The notes: a model not told the origin generated them from the sequence alone. Shown: positions 1 through 9,102, counted from the stretch's first letter. The stretch is 64,000 bases of DNA from Marinobacter xestospongiae (GCF_023156385.1 NZ_JAKZAK010000005.1:62001-126000), one strand, 5' to 3'. Numbers and translations are program-made.

Positions 1-176
1 TCCAGGTTGATGCTTTTTCCTTCCTTTGAGTAGTCATCCGTCACCATGGCGTTTTCACTGGTAATTGCCATGGTGATCATGAATATGCACCAGATGATGG
101 CGGCGGCGGGGAAGAAAAGAAGGAACCAGAGCCAGGGTTGGCGGTACCAGGGGGCGACTGGGGTGTCATTGCTCAT
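1..176 (-). CDS. fixH: FixH family protein, N-terminal part (cut by window edge)
   Basis: Only the first 58 or so codons are present; the gene runs off the left edge. The start is ATG at 174-176. The translation opens with MSNDTPVAPWYRQPW, then one strongly hydrophobic membrane segment (about residues 15-38), then a polar stretch containing DDYSKEGK. This fits FixH/CcoH, a single-span membrane protein needed for cbb3 oxidase assembly, and its place directly downstream of ccoG supports the call. A terminator-like hairpin separates it from ccoG. The C-terminal domain cannot be judged. Confidence 0.85.
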   Translation of the reverse strand, partial: MSNDTPVAPWYRQPWLWFLLFFPAAAIIWCIFMITMAITSENAMVTDDYSKEGKSINL

Positions 177-207
177 AACGAATTCTCTGTAGTGACGCGT
201 TTACCGG

Positions 208-241
208 TAAAAATCAGGCCGCCGGCACTAAGGCCGGCGGC
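208..241 (-). terminator. Rho-independent terminator between ccoG and fixH
   Basis: Read on the minus strand after the ccoG stop, 233-241 and 218-226 form a perfect 9-bp GC stem (GCCGCCGGC) with a 6-nt loop, followed by a run of T residues (complement of 209-213). It lies within a cluster whose genes point the same way, so it may limit fixH expression relative to ccoG rather than end the transcript completely. Confidence 0.7.
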
Positions 242-272
242 GGTGTGACCAGGATTCTACCGGAAGGTTCGA

Positions 273-1706
273 TTACTGGCTGGGTCCAACGAACCGGCTC
301 TCGGTTTCAATGGTCAGCGATTCGTCCGTGAGCGACCGCATGGTGAAGGTGATGGTGCTGTTGGTGTCGTGGATGGATTCAGGGTCCACTTCCACGACCG
401 CAGGCAGCGACAGGTGTTCACCACTGGCGACGTTAACTTGTGCCTTGCTGGTCAAGGTCAGGGTGTCCAGCCCGCTGACCGACAGTTGGTAGGTTTGGGG
501 AACCTCCGACATATTGGCTATTTTCAGGGTATAGGAATTCTCGATCAAACCCCGGCCGTTGTAATTGAACAGGGCCCCGCGATCACGCAGTACGTCGAGT
601 TCCGCCGGTACCCGTGTGGACAGGGTAAAGATAATGGCGGAAACCATCAGCGAAAGCACAATGCCGTAACCGAAGGTCCGGGGACGGAGCAGCTTGGAGG
701 TTTTGCCCTCCAGCTCATTTTCGGTGGTATAACGGATCAGCCCGCGGGGGTAGTTCATTTTGTCCATGACGTTATCACAGGCGTCGATACACAGGGCGCA
801 GCCGATGCACTCGTACTGCAGGCCGTCGCGGATATCGATGCCAGTGGGGCAGACCTGTACGCACAGGCCGCAATCGATGCAGTCGCCAAGCCCCAGTTCC
901 TCTTTGGCCGCGGTTTTCTTGCGGCCGCCGCGGGGTTCACCCCGGCTCGGATCGTAAGACACGATGCGGGTGTTGGGATCAAACATCACGGACTGGAAAC
1001 GGGCGTACGGGCACATGTAGAGGCACACCTGCTCCCGCAGCCAGCCGGCGTTGAGGTAGGTGGCGACCGTGAAGAAGGCCACCCAGAAGTAGGCCCAGCC
1101 GTTGGCCTGCAGGGTAAACAGGTCTGCAATCAGCTCGCGGATGGGGTAGAAGTAGCCCACAAACGTCAGGCCGGTTGCCAGGGCAATTAACAGCCATGCG
1201 GTGTGTTTCAGGCTTTTCTTGACCACCTTCTCACGGGAGTTCTCGGACTTGTCCAGCTTCATCCGCTTGTTGCGGCTGCCTTCAATCCGCTCTTCCACCC
1301 ACATGAAAATGAAGGTCCAGACGGTTTGCGGGCAGGTGTAGCCGCACCAGACCCGGCCAAACAGTGTGGTAATGAAGAACAGCCCAAAGGCGCAGATGAT
1401 CAGCATCCCCGAGAGCAGGAAGAAATCCTTCGGATAGAAGGTGGCGCCGTAGAGGTGGAACTCGCGGGCGGGCAGGTCGAAGTGGATCAGGGGCTGCCCG
1501 TCAATGGTGATCCAGCAGAACAGGAAATACATCCCCATCAACCCCATCAGGCTGAAGAAGCGTATTCGCTGGAACAGGCCCTTTACTTCTTTGACGTAAA
1601 TTTTCTTACGTTCGGCGTATAAATCGACGGTCTCTGCTTTTTTCTTGTTGTTGTCGGAGGCATCAGTCGAAGGATCGATTTGCTTAACCGGAATCTGACT
1701 GCTCAT
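273..1706 (-). CDS. ccoG: cytochrome c oxidase accessory protein CcoG (FixG/RdxA)
   Basis: A polytopic membrane ferredoxin-like protein that acts in copper delivery and maturation of cbb3 oxidase. The 477-residue product has N-terminal membrane segments, the family motif CGYTCPQTVW, then CLYMCPYARFQ, then two [4Fe-4S] signatures, CIDCGLCVQVCP (about residue 275) and CIGCALCIDAC (about 302). A further membrane segment and a C-terminal Ig-like domain follow. The frame is open for 30 codons further upstream, but GGGAGG sits just ahead of two adjacent ATGs at 1709 and 1706; I take the second. It lies downstream of ccoNOQP as usual. A hairpin at 1820-1843 sits in the gap from ccoP. Confidence 0.95.
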   Translation of the reverse strand: MSSQIPVKQIDPSTDASDNNKKKAETVDLYAERKKIYVKEVKGLFQRIRFFSLMGLMGMYFLFCWITIDGQPLIHFDLPAREFHLYGATFYPKDFFLLSGMLIICAFGLFFITTLFGRVWCGYTCPQTVWTFIFMWVEERIEGSRNKRMKLDKSENSREKVVKKSLKHTAWLLIALATGLTFVGYFYPIRELIADLFTLQANGWAYFWVAFFTVATYLNAGWLREQVCLYMCPYARFQSVMFDPNTRIVSYDPSRGEPRGGRKKTAAKEELGLGDCIDCGLCVQVCPTGIDIRDGLQYECIGCALCIDACDNVMDKMNYPRGLIRYTTENELEGKTSKLLRPRTFGYGIVLSLMVSAIIFTLSTRVPAELDVLRDRGALFNYNGRGLIENSYTLKIANMSEVPQTYQLSVSGLDTLTLTSKAQVNVASGEHLSLPAVVEVDPESIHDTNSTITFTMRSLTDESLTIETESRFVGPSQ

Positions 1707-1819
1707 CATGACCTCCCAATCAGGGGCATGCCTCTTTTGGGCATTCTGTGGAATCCTCTCAAGCCTGGGCCTGCGATCGCCGGACTCAGGGTTCAAAAGA
1801 CTCGGAAGGAGGGGAGGGC

Positions 1820-1843
1820 GCTGCCCCTGGGATCAGGGACAGC
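1820..1843 (-). other. stem-loop in the ccoP-ccoG gap
   Basis: GCTGCCCCTG (1820-1829) pairs with CAGGGACAGC (1834-1843) with one mismatch and a 4-nt loop. No T run follows on the minus strand, so it is not a classic intrinsic terminator. It could stabilise the 3' end of the ccoNOQP transcript or mark a processing site before ccoG. Confidence 0.4.
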
Positions 1844-1854
1844 GACCGTTAGCC

Positions 1855-2745
1855 TTAGTTCGACAGGCTGTAGACGTAAGCGCCCAGAATATGGATCTGG
1901 TCTTCGCTCAGACGTCCTTTCTGGGCCGGCATCTGGTTCTGGCGACCGTAGAGCACGGTCTCCTCAATACGGTCATAGGTGCTACCGTAGAGCCAGGTAT
2001 TGTCGGTCAGGTTGGGGGCGCCCATGGCCTGCATGCCTTTGGCATCCTGGCCGTGACAGGCGGCACAGGCTTGCATGAAGACCTGCTCGCCAGCCTTGGC
2101 GGCTTCCGGATCGCGGGCGCGATCACTGAAGCTCAACACGTAGTTGACCACCTGGTCGACCTGCTCGGAGTCCATATTCGGCATCATGCCCTTCGCTGGC
2201 ATGGCGCCCTGGCGGCCGTGAGTCAGGGTCTGGACGATGGTGTCAGGATCGCCACCGTACAGCCAGTCGTCGTCGGTCAGGTTGGGGAAACCAACCGCGC
2301 CGCGGGCGGCGGAACCGTGACAGACTGCGCAGTTGTTGGCGAACAGACGCTGACCCATCTTCATGGCATCTTCGTTCTGGGCCAGTTCGACGATCGGGGT
2401 GCTGCCGTACTGGGCGTAGATCTCGCCGTACTTGGCTTCCGCGACCTGAACTTCCTTCTCCCACTGGTTGTGTTGCGTCCAGCCGAGCAGACCCTTGAAG
2501 TTACCCAGGCCGGGGTAGAGCGCCAGGTAGCCAAGGCTGAAGACACAGGTGCCGACAAACAGGTAGAACCACCACTTCGGCAGAGGGTTGTCGTACTCTT
2601 CGATGCCATCGAAAGAATGGCCGGTGGTACGCTCGGTTTCGGTGTCGGTGGTCTGGCTCTTGCGTGTTGCCCAAAGCAGCCACCAGCACCCAAAGATGGT
2701 ACCGAGCACGATCGCACTGATCCAGATGCTCCAGAAGGTACTCAT
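1855..2745 (-). CDS. ccoP: cytochrome c oxidase, cbb3 type, subunit III
   Basis: Membrane-anchored dihaem cytochrome c that passes electrons to the cbb3 oxidase. In 296 residues there are two N-terminal membrane segments (about 5-27 and 57-80), then two cytochrome c domains with haem sites CAVCH (about 139-143) and CAACH (about 226-230), each followed by distal Met motifs (MPAKGM, MPAQ). The two-helix N-terminus is the longer CcoP form. The start overlaps the ccoQ stop by 4 bases (ATGA), which implies translational coupling. Confidence 0.97.
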   Translation of the reverse strand: MSTFWSIWISAIVLGTIFGCWWLLWATRKSQTTDTETERTTGHSFDGIEEYDNPLPKWWFYLFVGTCVFSLGYLALYPGLGNFKGLLGWTQHNQWEKEVQVAEAKYGEIYAQYGSTPIVELAQNEDAMKMGQRLFANNCAVCHGSAARGAVGFPNLTDDDWLYGGDPDTIVQTLTHGRQGAMPAKGMMPNMDSEQVDQVVNYVLSFSDRARDPEAAKAGEQVFMQACAACHGQDAKGMQAMGAPNLTDNTWLYGSTYDRIEETVLYGRQNQMPAQKGRLSEDQIHILGAYVYSLSN

Positions 2746-2936
2746 TGTTTCTTCTCCGTTCTGTCTTTCTCAAGGGTACGGCGATCGATCTCATCATCGT
2801 CGAAGGGCAGGTGTGCCGCTTCGTCATTCGACTTCTTGCGGCGGGCGCTGTACGCCCACCAGCAGATGCCGAGGAAAGCGATCAAGACCAGCAACGTATG
2901 GATGCCGCGTACCTCGTTAATATCCATCGGGATCAC
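2742..2936 (-). CDS. ccoQ: cbb3-type cytochrome oxidase subunit CcoQ/FixQ
   Basis: A 64-residue protein with one membrane helix (about residues 12-28, [17 protein letters not shown]) and a charged C-terminal tail, matching CcoQ, the small non-catalytic subunit that stabilises CcoP in the complex. Both ends overlap neighbours by 4 bases (ATGA), so ccoO, ccoQ and ccoP are translated as a chain. Confidence 0.93.
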   Translation of the reverse strand: MIPMDINEVRGIHTLLVLIAFLGICWWAYSARRKKSNDEAAHLPFDDDEIDRRTLEKDRTEKKQ

Positions 2937-3541
2937 CGTTTGGTTGAAATCACAGTGCCGAGCTGCTGCAGATAGGCGACCAGCGCTTCGATCTCGAACT
3001 TGCCTTGTACCTGGTCAGCCGCGTTGGCGATCTGCTCATCGGTGTAGGGCACGCCCAGAGTCTGCATGGTCGTCAGCTTGGCTGCAGTGCCTGTGTGGTC
3101 GACCTTGTTCTCAAACAGCCAGGGGAATGCCGGCATGTTGGATTCAGGTACCACGCTGCGCGGATCAAACAGGTGCATCCGCTGCCAGGCGTCGGAGTAA
3201 CGACCGCCAACCCGGGCCAGGTCCGGACCAGTCCGCTTGGAGCCCCACAGGAAGGGACGCTCGTAGACGAACTCGCCAGCCACGGAGTAGTGGCCATAGC
3301 GCTCGGTCTCGGCACGGAACGGACGGATCTGCTGGGTATGGCAGACGTGACAGCCTTCACGGATGTAGATGTCACGGCCTTCCAGTTGCAGCGGCGTCAG
3401 CGGTTCCAGGCCAGCCACGGGCTCGTTGGTTTCCTTGAGGAAGAACAGGGGCACAACCTCGACCAGGAAGCCGCCGCTGATCACCAGTACGATCAGCAGG
3501 GCCATCAGGCCGACGTTCTTTTCAATAATGTCGTGTCTCAT
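2933..3541 (-). CDS. ccoO: cytochrome c oxidase, cbb3 type, subunit II
   Basis: Membrane-anchored monohaem cytochrome c subunit. It is 202 residues long with one N-terminal membrane anchor (about 12-34), the haem motif CHVCH (about 64-68) and the conserved block that follows ([14 protein letters not shown], then GSKRTGPDL). An axial Met is available in [10 protein letters not shown]. The length is usual. A short gap separates it from ccoN upstream and a 4-base overlap joins it to ccoQ. Confidence 0.97.
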   Translation of the reverse strand: MRHDIIEKNVGLMALLIVLVISGGFLVEVVPLFFLKETNEPVAGLEPLTPLQLEGRDIYIREGCHVCHTQQIRPFRAETERYGHYSVAGEFVYERPFLWGSKRTGPDLARVGGRYSDAWQRMHLFDPRSVVPESNMPAFPWLFENKVDHTGTAAKLTTMQTLGVPYTDEQIANAADQVQGKFEIEALVAYLQQLGTVISTKR

Positions 3542-3558
3542 TGGTCTCTCTACTCCTC

Positions 3559-4989
3559 TCAGGCAACCTGGGCCGCAGCGTTATCCAGGGCAACCGCGTC
3601 TTTCTGCTTGATGGTCTTGCGTACGTTGTAGGCCATGACCAGCATGCCAGAGACGAAGATCACACCACCCAGCCAGCGCACGAAGTAACCCGGGTAGGAG
3701 GCTTCCAGGGACTCGACGAAGCTGTAAGTCAGAGTGCCGTCGGCGTTTACCGCGCGCCACATCAGACCCTGCATGATGCCGTTGACCCACATGGCAACGA
3801 TGTACAGAACGGTGCCGACAGTGGCCAGCCAGAAGTGCAGGTTGATCAGGGCGGAGCTGTACATTTCACGAACGCCCCACAGTTTCGGGATCAGGTGGTA
3901 CATGGCACCGATACTGATCATCGCAACCCAACCCAGCGCACCGGAGTGTACGTGACCGATGGTCCAGTCAGTGTTGTGGGAGAGGGCGTTGACGGTCTTG
4001 ATAGCCATCATCGGGCCTTCGAAGGTAGACATACCGTAGAAGGACAGGGAAACCACCAGGAAGCGCAGGATCGGATCGGTACGCAGTTTGTGCCAGGCAC
4101 CGGAGAGGGTCATCATGCCGTTGATCATGCCGCCCCAGCTCGGAGCCAGCAGAATCAGGGACATAACCATGCCTGCGGTCTGTGCCCAGTCAGGCAGGGC
4201 GCTGTAGTGCAGGTGGTGACCACCGGCCCAGACGTAAGTGGCAATCAAAGCCCAGAAGTGAACGATGGACAGACGGTAGGAGTAAACCGGACGGTTGGCC
4301 TGCTTGGGAACGAAGTAGTACATCATGCCCAGGAAGCCGGCGGTCAGGAAGAAGCCTACCGCATTGTGACCCCACCACCACTGGATCATGGCGTCGGTGA
4401 CACCCGCGTAAGCGGAGTAAGACTTGAAAGCGCTGACCGGAAGCGCCAGGTTGTTACCAACGTGGAGTACCGCAACCGTGATGATGAAGGCTCCGTAGAA
4501 CCAGTTGGCCACGTAGATGTGAGGCGCTTTGCGCTTCATCACCGTGCCGAAGAAGACCGCGGCATAGGCCACCCAGACCAGGGTGATCAGGATGTCGATC
4601 GGCCATTCCAGTTCGGCGTATTCCTTGGTGGAGGTCAGACCCTGGGGCAGGGTAATAACCGCCGCCACCATAACAGCCTGCCAGCCCCAGAACGTGAACT
4701 GTGCAAGGCCATCCGAGAACAGGCGTGCCTGACAGGTCCGCTGGACCACGTAGTAGGAAGTTGCAAACAACGCACAACCACCAAAGCCGTAGATTACAGC
4801 GTTGGTATGCAGCGGCCGTAGACGGCCGAAGTGGGTAAAGGGCAGATCCAGGTTAACAGAGGGCCAGACGAGTTGTGCTGCAATCAGCACACCCAGGCTC
4901 ATCCCGATAATACCCCATACCACTGTCATGATGGCGAACTGTCTCACCACCTTGTAGTTGTATGTCAGGTTTGGATTTACTGTGCTCAT
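3559..4989 (-). CDS. ccoN: cytochrome c oxidase, cbb3 type, subunit I
   Basis: Catalytic subunit of the high-affinity cbb3 oxidase, carrying haem b, haem b3 and CuB in about 12 membrane helices. The 476-residue product shows the family blocks [31 protein letters not shown] and [15 protein letters not shown] with the metal-binding histidines. The frame is open upstream to 5055, but ATG at 4987-4989 with an AAGG element just ahead and the usual N-terminus [18 protein letters not shown] is preferred. It is the first gene of the operon, downstream of an FNR/Anr-type site. Confidence 0.96.
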   Translation of the reverse strand: MSTVNPNLTYNYKVVRQFAIMTVVWGIIGMSLGVLIAAQLVWPSVNLDLPFTHFGRLRPLHTNAVIYGFGGCALFATSYYVVQRTCQARLFSDGLAQFTFWGWQAVMVAAVITLPQGLTSTKEYAELEWPIDILITLVWVAYAAVFFGTVMKRKAPHIYVANWFYGAFIITVAVLHVGNNLALPVSAFKSYSAYAGVTDAMIQWWWGHNAVGFFLTAGFLGMMYYFVPKQANRPVYSYRLSIVHFWALIATYVWAGGHHLHYSALPDWAQTAGMVMSLILLAPSWGGMINGMMTLSGAWHKLRTDPILRFLVVSLSFYGMSTFEGPMMAIKTVNALSHNTDWTIGHVHSGALGWVAMISIGAMYHLIPKLWGVREMYSSALINLHFWLATVGTVLYIVAMWVNGIMQGLMWRAVNADGTLTYSFVESLEASYPGYFVRWLGGVIFVSGMLVMAYNVRKTIKQKDAVALDNAAAQVA

Positions 4990-5371
4990 AGCCTTACCAA
5001 TGGGTTTAGAGTGGGGAAGTATGCGGGCGCAAGTATGGAGAAAGCATGACATCATTGCAATGACTCAGGTCAAGTCACGACAGGCTGCCAAAGGTCTCTC
5101 AAATCAGCCACATGGCCGAATATTGCCAACCGGTATCGGCAAAAATCCGGACCTGTGAAAGCACCCCCTATATAGATGCACTACGGATTTAATCCGGTGA
5201 TCTACAGGTTCGTTCTGGAGCCCATAAAAAAACGGCCCTAAGCCTTTGAAAACACAAAACAGCTCCATCTGGTCGAACCCGGTGGGCCGCCATGGGGCGC
5301 GTTTTCAAAAGCGGGGCGTTATTCTTAGGCTCCTTATTAGAACCCACATGATAGTCGCTAATGGAGGTCAG
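4990..5371. other. divergent intergenic region, ccoN to alpha/beta hydrolase
   Basis: About 380 bp without a convincing gene. It holds the FNR/Anr-type promoter of ccoN (5032-5073) and a short perfect palindrome, CGGATT-T-AATCCG, at 5184-5196, which could be an operator. Beyond the GGAGG ahead of the hydrolase start I see no strong rightward promoter. Confidence 0.5.
5032..5073 (-). promoter_or_regulatory. FNR/Anr-type class II promoter of the cco operon
   Basis: On the minus strand, 5073-5060 reads TTGACCTGAGTCAT, one mismatch from the FNR/Anr palindrome TTGAY-N4-RTCAA. A -10 hexamer CATACT lies at 5037-5032 with its centre 32 bp from the centre of the site. That puts the site at about -41.5, the classic class II activator position, and predicts a start near 5025, about 36 nt upstream of the ccoN ATG. 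Oxygen-limited induction of cbb3 oxidase by FNR/Anr is well established in related bacteria; the assignment here is by pattern. Confidence 0.7.
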
Positions 5372-6028
5372 GTGAACTCTACTGAAGCATATACAACCCG
5401 CGGCCGTGGCCCGAACTGCCATGGTACGCTGCTGTTGGCTCACGGTGCTGGAGCACCCGCTGACTCCTCTTTTATGACTACGCTGGCTGAGGCGATGGCG
5501 GATCAGGGGGTTACCGTCGTGCGGTTCGATTTCCCGTATATGCAACGGCGCAAGGCCGATGGTCGCAAGCGGCCGCCGGATCGGGCAGAGAAGCTGCTGA
5601 CGTTCTTCAGGGAGCAGGTTGACCTTGCTCGGGAGGTTTCGAAGGGCGGTCCATTGTTTATCGGGGGCAAGTCCATGGGTGGGCGGATGGCCAGCCTGTT
5701 GGCCAGCGAACCTGAGATGGAGGGCGCGTTCAGCGGAGCAATCGGTTTTGGCTATCCATTCCATCCTCCGGGCAAGCTGGATCGCTGGCGAACCGATCAC
5801 TTCCCGGCGCTTTGGACGAAGCTGTGCATCATCCAGGGTACACGGGACCCGTTCGGCAAGTTGGACGAGGTGGTGGAACATCTTGGCCGGAATCTACCGC
5901 TGGTGTTGCATTGGCTCGATGGCGGTAACCACGATTTTCAACCGCTCAAGTCGTCCGGGCGAACGCAGCAGCAATTGATCGAAGAGGCAGCGAGCCACGC
6001 TGCCCGCTTTATTCGTGGCTGCGATTAG
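5372..6028 (+). CDS. alpha/beta hydrolase, KANL3/Tex30 family
   Basis: Small cytoplasmic alpha/beta-hydrolase of 218 residues. Visible elements are the oxyanion strand LLLAHGAGAP, the nucleophile elbow GKSMGGRMA (Ser), an acid in IQGTRDPFG and the catalytic His in DGGNHDF. This is the arrangement of the KANL3/Tex30-like group found widely in proteobacteria; the substrate is unknown. I chose GTG at 5372 because GGAGG stands 4 bases ahead; ATG at 5348 and 5246 are in frame but have no site. Its 3' end overlaps the convergent diguanylate cyclase gene by 20 bases. Confidence 0.85.
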   Translation: MNSTEAYTTRGRGPNCHGTLLLAHGAGAPADSSFMTTLAEAMADQGVTVVRFDFPYMQRRKADGRKRPPDRAEKLLTFFREQVDLAREVSKGGPLFIGGKSMGGRMASLLASEPEMEGAFSGAIGFGYPFHPPGKLDRWRTDHFPALWTKLCIIQGTRDPFGKLDEVVEHLGRNLPLVLHWLDGGNHDFQPLKSSGRTQQQLIEEAASHAARFIRGCD

Positions 6029-7892
6029 TTGCCCTGTCGATCGATGACGGTGTGTTATCGGCGACCGCCAGTTGGTTTCGGCCGGCAGCCTTGGCCTGGT
6101 ACAGAGCGTCGTCGGCCCGCTGGAACAGTTGTGCCGGTGTCTCGTCGTCTTGCAGCACGGCGACGCCGGCGCTCAGTGTCAGTTGAATGTGCAAGCCTTC
6201 CCGCTGGCCGGCGGGGCAGGATGCCAGACGTTGCAGGAACTGGTTGGTCACCTGCTGAGCGCCGGCAAGGTTGGTGTCGGGAAGCAGCAGCGTGAACTCC
6301 TCCCCGCCAAAGCGGGCAACCACATCCTGGGGCCGGTGGACGGCGTGCTTCAGTTCATCTGCAATGTGGCGAAGGCAGAGATCACCCACCGCGTGGCCAT
6401 AGTGGTCATTGATGCGCTTGAAGTGGTCTGCATCCAGCACCACCAGCGCCAGCGGGCGGAGGTGCCGGTGAGCCTCGCGTATCAGTTCAGTGAGGCGCCC
6501 GTCGAGGTAGCGGCGATTGTGCAGGCCGGTAAGACTGTCCCGGGTAGACAGTGCCTCCAGTCGCTGATTGGCGGCCTCTAGGTCACGCATGGCTTCCTGC
6601 AGTTGGGTCGTGCGTTCGGCAACCTCCCGTTCCAGGCGCATCTTGGCACGGTTTTCCGCAAGCCAAAGGCGTTTTTGCATATCACGCCAGCGCTGCACAA
6701 TGGCGTAGTTCAGCAGCAGTACCTGGCCGCCTATCGCACTTTGCATGATCATCTCGTGCTGCAGGAAATCCGGGATATAGCCAAACGCCGCGAGGGCATA
6801 GGTGAGGGTGCCAAGCACCATCAGCGACCAGGACAACACATACCATTTGGCGTGGCTGTGGCCCTGCCGCCAGCGAATAACGCCGATAAAGAACAGACTG
6901 AAGATCAGTGCCAGGGCTGCAACCGTTATAATGGCAATGGCGTGGTTGTAGGGCAGAACCAGAGCCAGCACCAGCAGAGCACAGGCGATGCCGGTCTGGG
7001 CGGTCATCAGCCGCGAGGTAAGCGGGCTTTGCCGACGCACCTGCAAAAAGGAGCGCCCGAACAGATTGATCGCCAGGGCGCACAAAGCCATGGACAGGGG
7101 GATGGCGGTATTGGCCAGCCAGGGACTGCCGGGCCACAGGTGCTGGTAAGCAAACCCGCCCATGGCAAACAGGAAAAGCCCCAGGGATGCCATATAAAAG
7201 GCGTTGAAAAAGTAGTAGCGGGTACCGGAGCTGATAAACAGCAGCAGGTTAAACAGGGCGAAGATAATCAGGGCGCCGTAGAACAGCCCATGTGTGAGAG
7301 TCAGCGTGTTGCTCTGCGCCACCAGTTCGTCGGGGGTAAGCAGTGACAACGGCAGGTTCAGTGCGCCCTGGCTGCTCAGTCGGACGTAGAGCGTAGCGGC
7401 TTCGCCCGCGTTGAGGCTGATCGGTACCAGGTAGTAACGGTAGTTGATGCCCCGGGCGTCAAAGGGGCGCTGGTCACCGGTTTCAATGATTGATCTGCCA
7501 TTGGCTTTGTGCAGGGTGAAGGAGACATAATCCACCGGTGCATAGTCCAGTGCCAGGTACCAGAAGCCAGGGGTTGGGCCATCATTCCTCAGGTTCAGCC
7601 GAATCCAGTATTCCAGTTGTGAGCGGGGGAATGCCAACTGCTCACCATTGGACGCTTGCCACTGCAGTTGGGCGGGGAGTTGGGCGGGCGTGATTTGCCG
7701 CCAGTCGCCCAGATCTGTCGGTTGAGACAGATAGCAGGTATGGTACAGCAGCCGATCACGCTGGACCGGATCGTTGACCGACAGCAGGGGGCAGGGCGTG
7801 CTCTGGTTCCCTGTCGATAAAGGGTGATTGCCGGCACTTTGGCCGGATACCAGGCAGAGGCTGAGCAGGACCAGCCCGCGTAGTAGGGTCAT
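6009..7892 (-). CDS. diguanylate cyclase with 7TMR-DISM sensor
   Basis: A 627-residue membrane protein predicted to make cyclic di-GMP. Order: signal peptide (MTLLRGLVLLSLCLVSG), a periplasmic 7TMR-DISM extracellular domain (about 40-180), seven membrane helices (about 190-400), a coiled coil (about 410-450), then a GGDEF domain. The GGEEF signature (about 529-533) is intact, and RPQD stands five residues before it, the spacing of an inhibitory I-site. An active enzyme with product feedback is therefore expected. The start at 7892 gives a clean signal peptide; the frame is open to 7976. No EAL domain is present. Ligand unknown. Confidence 0.9.
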   Translation of the reverse strand: MTLLRGLVLLSLCLVSGQSAGNHPLSTGNQSTPCPLLSVNDPVQRDRLLYHTCYLSQPTDLGDWRQITPAQLPAQLQWQASNGEQLAFPRSQLEYWIRLNLRNDGPTPGFWYLALDYAPVDYVSFTLHKANGRSIIETGDQRPFDARGINYRYYLVPISLNAGEAATLYVRLSSQGALNLPLSLLTPDELVAQSNTLTLTHGLFYGALIIFALFNLLLFISSGTRYYFFNAFYMASLGLFLFAMGGFAYQHLWPGSPWLANTAIPLSMALCALAINLFGRSFLQVRRQSPLTSRLMTAQTGIACALLVLALVLPYNHAIAIITVAALALIFSLFFIGVIRWRQGHSHAKWYVLSWSLMVLGTLTYALAAFGYIPDFLQHEMIMQSAIGGQVLLLNYAIVQRWRDMQKRLWLAENRAKMRLEREVAERTTQLQEAMRDLEAANQRLEALSTRDSLTGLHNRRYLDGRLTELIREAHRHLRPLALVVLDADHFKRINDHYGHAVGDLCLRHIADELKHAVHRPQDVVARFGGEEFTLLLPDTNLAGAQQVTNQFLQRLASCPAGQREGLHIQLTLSAGVAVLQDDETPAQLFQRADDALYQAKAAGRNQLAVADNTPSSIDRATNRSHE

Positions 7893-7985
7893 AGCGGAAA
7901 TGCCGTCGAGCAAAAACGCGCAGCGTATCAGGCGACCGTCAGCTTGTTCTGTTGCGCAGTATTCAATTATCAACATAGGTATGTC

Positions 7986-9062
7986 ATGGGCCGCTTAGTA
8001 TTGTTTTGTCGACCGGGTTTCGAGACCGATGCCGGACGTGAATTGACGGACATGGCCGCCCAGCGCGGTTGTTACGGTTACTTCAGTGTAGGCCCTGCCG
8101 GCGGCATCGTGGAGTTCCATCTGTCCGGTGGGGAGCGGGCGTCGGATCTGATGGCGCGGGTGTCGATTGACGAGCTGGTGTTCACCCGGGACTGGATCGA
8201 GGTGTTGACCGTGCTGGAGTTGCCGGCGGAGGATCGTGTCGGCGCGGTGATTGAGGCCCTGCGCTTGCCGGATGTGGCACTGCCACCCTGTGGGCGGCTG
8301 GAAGTGCGCTTGCCCGAAGGCCACGACGATGGTGATCTGGGGCGGTTTGCCCGCAAGTGGGTGGCGCCGCTGTCCAAAGGGTTGCGTGGTGCCGGCCTGA
8401 TGCCCGCCGACCAGGACGGCCATGGTGACTACCGTCTGGAGATTCTGCTAACCGGCTTTGACCTGGCATGGGTGGGCATCAGCCGTGCCGCCAATCGGTC
8501 CCGCTTTCTCGGCGGTATTCCGCGCCTGCGGTTGCCGGCGTCTGCCCCCAGCCGGTCTGCATTGAAGCTGGAAGAAGCCTGGAAGGTTTTCTTTCCTGAG
8601 GAGCAGGCGCTGTTCTACCTGGGGGGAGGCAAGAAAGCGGTGGATCTCGGGGCCGCCCCGGGAGGTTGGAGCTGGCAGCTGGTCCGCCAGGGCATGATGG
8701 TGACTGCCGTGGACAATGGTCCGATGCAGGCGGAGTTGATGGCCACCGGCCAGGTTCAACACGTTGAAGCCGACGGCTACACCTGGCGACCTAAGCGGGG
8801 TGTGGACTGGATGGTCTGCGACATCGTTGACCATCCACGGCGAACCGCCAAAATGGCCGTTTCCTGGATCGTGGACCGGATGTGCCGTTACACCATCTTC
8901 AATCTCAAATTGCCGATGAAGAAGCGCTACGACGAGTGGCTGATCTGCCGTGAGCTGATTGAAGAGGCGTTATCGGAAACCGAGTTGAACTGGTTCTTCA
9001 AAGCGAGCCATCTGTATCATGACCGTGAGGAGATCACCTGTTTCATCGAGCGGCGGGACTGA
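7986..9062 (+). CDS. rlmM: 23S rRNA 2'-O-ribose methyltransferase RlmM
   Basis: Methylates C2498 of 23S rRNA using S-adenosylmethionine. The 358-residue length matches RlmM (E. coli about 366). It starts GRLVLFCRPGFETDAGREL (THUMP-like region). The Rossmann-type methyltransferase domain contains the SAM motif DLGAAPGGWSWQL (about 216-228), DWMVCDIVDHPRR and a late KLPMKKRYDEW, which supply the K-D-K-E residues. ATG at 7986 is chosen for the conserved N-terminus; the frame opens at 7944. Divergent from the cyclase gene. Confidence 0.95.
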   Translation: MGRLVLFCRPGFETDAGRELTDMAAQRGCYGYFSVGPAGGIVEFHLSGGERASDLMARVSIDELVFTRDWIEVLTVLELPAEDRVGAVIEALRLPDVALPPCGRLEVRLPEGHDDGDLGRFARKWVAPLSKGLRGAGLMPADQDGHGDYRLEILLTGFDLAWVGISRAANRSRFLGGIPRLRLPASAPSRSALKLEEAWKVFFPEEQALFYLGGGKKAVDLGAAPGGWSWQLVRQGMMVTAVDNGPMQAELMATGQVQHVEADGYTWRPKRGVDWMVCDIVDHPRRTAKMAVSWIVDRMCRYTIFNLKLPMKKRYDEWLICRELIEEALSETELNWFFKASHLYHDREEITCFIERRD

Positions 9063-9083
9063 TTGCCTGGGTGGCGACGGGGA

Positions 9084-9102
9084 GGAGCCCCCTGAGGGCT
9101 CC
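9084..9102. terminator. hairpin between rlmM and the convergent ABM gene
   Basis: GGAGCCC (9084-9090) and GGGCTCC (9096-9102) form a perfect 7-bp stem directly between two convergent stops. T runs are weak on both sides, so it is a likely but not textbook bidirectional terminator. Confidence 0.45.

Noticed and set aside
1708..3438. Long plus-strand open frame (576 codons) opposite ccoP, ccoQ and ccoO
   Set aside because: It is antisense to three certain genes, has no recognisable domains and is explained by GC-rich codon use of the real strand.
3541..4821. Plus-strand open frame of 426 codons opposite ccoN
   Set aside because: Low-complexity His/Gln/Gly-rich shadow translation of a certain membrane protein gene.
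5184..5196. Palindrome CGGATT-T-AATCCG in the ccoN-hydrolase gap
   Set aside because: Short palindromes of this size are expected by chance; no promoter elements line up with it.
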